A stretch of 64,000 nucleotides of DNA from Williamsia muralis NBRC 105860. GTDB lineage: Bacteria; Actinomycetota; Actinomycetes; Mycobacteriales; Mycobacteriaceae. How positions within the stretch are numbered: position 1 is the stretch's first letter; each line of letters opens with the position of its first letter. The DNA lies in the NCBI RefSeq assembly GCF_001598915.1, contig NZ_BDAP01000001.1, positions 930,001 through 994,000 of the forward strand, read 5' to 3'. The notes under the pieces are model-generated. The model saw only the letters and a program-made list of their open reading frames with translations. It did no database searches and had not been told where the DNA came from. A program made the translations under genes and the position numbers. Positions 62,262-64,000 of this stretch are shown piece after piece.

Positions 62262-62621
62262 TCAGTAGTAGCCGTCCGGGTCGACATCGGGTGATTCCTT
62301 GGGGATGATCCCTTCGCTCACACCGTGATCGATGCTGGCCGAGAGCCGGGGGCATGTCGGCAACATTGCGGGGTTTCCCCCTTCCGCCCGGATCCGGGTG
62401 AGTTCAGGACATTGCTCTCGTGCCTGTGCTGTCCACTGGACACTCGTGTGGTGGGGGCTGTACTTCTTCACCATCACGTGGGCGTGGCAGGTGCGGCACT
62501 CGATCTCCCGCAGCCCACCGCGTAGGTAGTGCTCTTTGTCTCTCGACGTCGCTTCCCGAACCGCTGGGCCGCGCTCCGGATCCTTGCTGAGATCCGGAGC
62601 CTTCGACCAACTGATGCTCAT
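62262..62621 (-). CDS. Cys/His-containing protein encoded downstream of kshA
   Basis: 119 residues from ATG 62621, 13 bp after the kshA stop. It carries ECRTCHAH (a CxxCH motif), a further EQCPEL and LPTCPRL, and several His (KKYSPHHTSVQW), so a metal site (zinc, iron or Fe-S) is likely; a c-type haem is less likely without a signal peptide. The pairing with kshA in mycobacteria-like genomes (Rv3527 lies next to Rv3526/kshA) suggests a link with the ketosteroid hydroxylase. The function is not known. Confidence 0.75.
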   Translation of the reverse strand: MSISWSKAPDLSKDPERGPAVREATSRDKEHYLRGGLREIECRTCHAHVMVKKYSPHHTSVQWTAQAREQCPELTRIRAEGGNPAMLPTCPRLSASIDHGVSEGIIPKESPDVDPDGYY

Positions 62622-62634
62622 GACGGGGCGGCGA

Positions 62635-63855
62635 TCACGTGGCCGAAGCCGTCTCGGGCGTCGAGGCATTCGCGGCTTCGCGCTCGGCCTTGAGTCGAAT
62701 GTTCTCCTGGACCTCGATGTTCCAGTTCTCGACGGCCTTGGTGGTGTCGATCTCGTATTCGTAGCGCTGTGTCATCTCCTCGGTCACGTCGGCGACGTCG
62801 ACATAGAACTGTTCGTACCAGCGGCGCAGCTGGTAGACCGGACCGTCCTCTTCCACCAGCAGCGGATTGTCGATGCGACTCTTGTGCTTCCAGATCTCGA
62901 CATCTTGCAAGAACCCCACCTCGATACCGGCGGTGATCTTCGTCGCCATCTTGTCGGCCTGGTCGGCGGTGAGTCCCTCGGGGATCTTCGCGATGACGCC
63001 GTACATGAGGACAAACGAATTGTTGTCGATCGGGTAGTGGCAGTTGGTCAGGATCGTCTCGATCGCATAGCCGCCGTAGTACTGCACCATCGGGTTGAGC
63101 ATGTAGGCAGGACCGTAGTAGGCGGCGATGGACTCGAGTTTGGTGTCGCCGTAAGCCGTCATGATGTCGACGTCCGGACGCCCATGCGAATTCATGTACT
63201 GCGCAGCGGTCTCGCCTTCGAAAACGTTCTTGAAGTAGTCGGGCAACGAGTAGTGCACGTAGAAGAAGTGCGCCATGTCGACGACGTTGTCGATGATCTC
63301 GCGGCAGTTCGAACCCTCGATCACGATCTTGTTCCACGTCCAGCCGGTCCACTGGTCGCTGTTCAATTCGTCGAGCTCGGGGATGATCACGTCGTCGGGG
63401 GGCGGGTTGCCCTCGGGGTCGTTGTAGACGAAGATCTGCGCGTTGCGGATCATGCCCGGCCACGAACGGGTCTTGGCCAATTTTGGTGCCCGTTTGGCAT
63501 ACGGGACGCCGGCGCAACGCCCGTTGGCCTTCCATCGCCAGTCGTGGAACGGGCAGGCGACGTTGCCGTCCTTGATCGAGCCCTGTGACAGGTCGCCGCC
63601 CATGTGCCGGCAGTACGCGTCGAGGATCTTGAGTTCGCCGTCGGCGACCCAGACGACCAGTTTGGTGCCGAACACGGTGACCGGATGGGGCTTGCCGTCA
63701 TCGAAGTCGGCAAGAAGGCCGAGGCAATGCCAACCGCGTGCGAATCGGGTCGGCGGCGTGCCGGTGTCGATCTCGCGTACCGCGCCACCGTCTGCGCTGG
63801 TGTCAACCGCTGTCAGGCGGGCCCCCTGCTCCAACTCCGACTCCGTACTCGTCAT
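62635..63855 (-). CDS. kshA: 3-ketosteroid 9alpha-monooxygenase, Rieske oxygenase subunit KshA
   Basis: 406 residues from ATG 63855. Rieske [2Fe-2S] ligands Cys82, His84, Cys101 and His104 (CRHMGG, CPFHDW); mononuclear iron region NVVDMAHFFYVH with Asn190, Asp193, His196 and His201. It adds a 9alpha-hydroxyl to 3-ketosteroids (the KstD substrate/product pool), after which ring B opens. The reductase KshB is not in the window. The operator at 63932 lies 77 nt upstream; the Cys/His protein gene follows in the same transcript. Confidence 0.97.
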   Translation of the reverse strand: MTSTESELEQGARLTAVDTSADGGAVREIDTGTPPTRFARGWHCLGLLADFDDGKPHPVTVFGTKLVVWVADGELKILDAYCRHMGGDLSQGSIKDGNVACPFHDWRWKANGRCAGVPYAKRAPKLAKTRSWPGMIRNAQIFVYNDPEGNPPPDDVIIPELDELNSDQWTGWTWNKIVIEGSNCREIIDNVVDMAHFFYVHYSLPDYFKNVFEGETAAQYMNSHGRPDVDIMTAYGDTKLESIAAYYGPAYMLNPMVQYYGGYAIETILTNCHYPIDNNSFVLMYGVIAKIPEGLTADQADKMATKITAGIEVGFLQDVEIWKHKSRIDNPLLVEEDGPVYQLRRWYEQFYVDVADVTEEMTQRYEYEIDTTKAVENWNIEVQENIRLKAEREAANASTPETASAT

Positions 63856-63931
63856 GTCTGCTCCCTAGTTCATCGATGCCGGCTGTGGGTCGGCATGTGC
63901 CGGGCCGCGTGGTTTAAGCGTTCCCGCTTAC

Positions 63932-63945
63932 TAGAACATGTTACA
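63932..63945. promoter_or_regulatory. KstR operator 5 (kshA)
   Basis: TAGAACATGTTACA fits TnnAACnnGTTnnA at all fixed positions. It lies 77 nt upstream of the kshA start; a gene beyond the window's right edge could share it. No coding sequence is visible in the remaining bases to 64000. Confidence 0.88.
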
Positions 63946-64000
63946 AAACTTGTCAGGTACTCGCCAGGGAAGTGATCAAAACGGCATGAATCGGGGTAAA

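Overview
The window is high-GC actinobacterial DNA with dense, compact genes, many ATGA or GTGA stop/start overlaps and frequent GTG starts. Its content points to a mycolic-acid-lineage actinobacterium (Mycobacteriales), most likely Gordonia or a close relative such as Williamsia or Rhodococcus. Two blocks parallel Mycobacterium tuberculosis H37Rv gene order as I remember it: phoP-phoR-HIT ... purD ... purB ... purC-ptrB ... purS-purQ ... aspartyl aminopeptidase (the Rv0757-Rv0800 neighbourhood), and clpC ... kstR-fadE34 ... igr-type side-chain genes ... chsH3-kstD-hsaEGF ... kshA (the Rv3526-Rv3596 neighbourhood). The genus is inference.

Region 1-9 kb holds exported proteins (a truncated ILEI/PANDER-like protein, a small secreted protein), a lipoprotein / multicopper oxidase / membrane protein operon, a RidA protein coupled to an AlkZ-like winged-helix protein, and a PhoP-PhoR two-component system with a readable PhoP box, followed by a HIT protein. 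Region 9-19.8 kb has a GT2-GtrA / PMT-type glycosyltransferase pair, an LtrA membrane protein, purD, a Tat lipoprotein esterase, an aminotransferase, a TetR regulator and purB.

Region 19.8-31.3 kb begins with three tandem copies of a 56-bp nested palindrome; a fourth copy lies at 31257. It then carries an ArsR-SRPBCC-flavoprotein operon with a clear promoter and operator, small proteins, purC-ptrB, a MarR/DHA2 efflux pair, a glutathione peroxidase, a DUF2334 protein, purS-purQ and an M18 aminopeptidase. Region 31.3-41 kb is accessory: an ECF sigma factor coupled to a triple-VOC protein, a beta-propeller protein, a lipase, and three small regulator/enzyme modules (AraC, HxlR, TetR). clpC with a ClgR-type site and a strong terminator closes it.

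Region 43.6-63.9 kb is a KstR-controlled steroid catabolism locus. It encodes the repressor KstR, the side-chain beta-oxidation enzymes FadE34, ChsE1-ChsE2, ChsH2-ChsH1 and Ltp2, an acyl-CoA ligase, an MFS transporter, ChsH3, the ring-opening enzymes KstD and KshA, and the lower-pathway enzymes HsaE-HsaG-HsaF. Five good matches to the 14-bp KstR consensus TnnAACnnGTTnnA sit in front of these transcription units, so the locus reads as one regulon: sterol side-chain removal to C19/C22 intermediates, ring A/B opening, then breakdown of 2-hydroxyhexa-2,4-dienoate to pyruvate and propionyl-CoA. No cyp125, kshB, hsaABCD or mce4 gene is inside the window. No tRNA, rRNA, insertion sequence, prophage or CRISPR array was seen.
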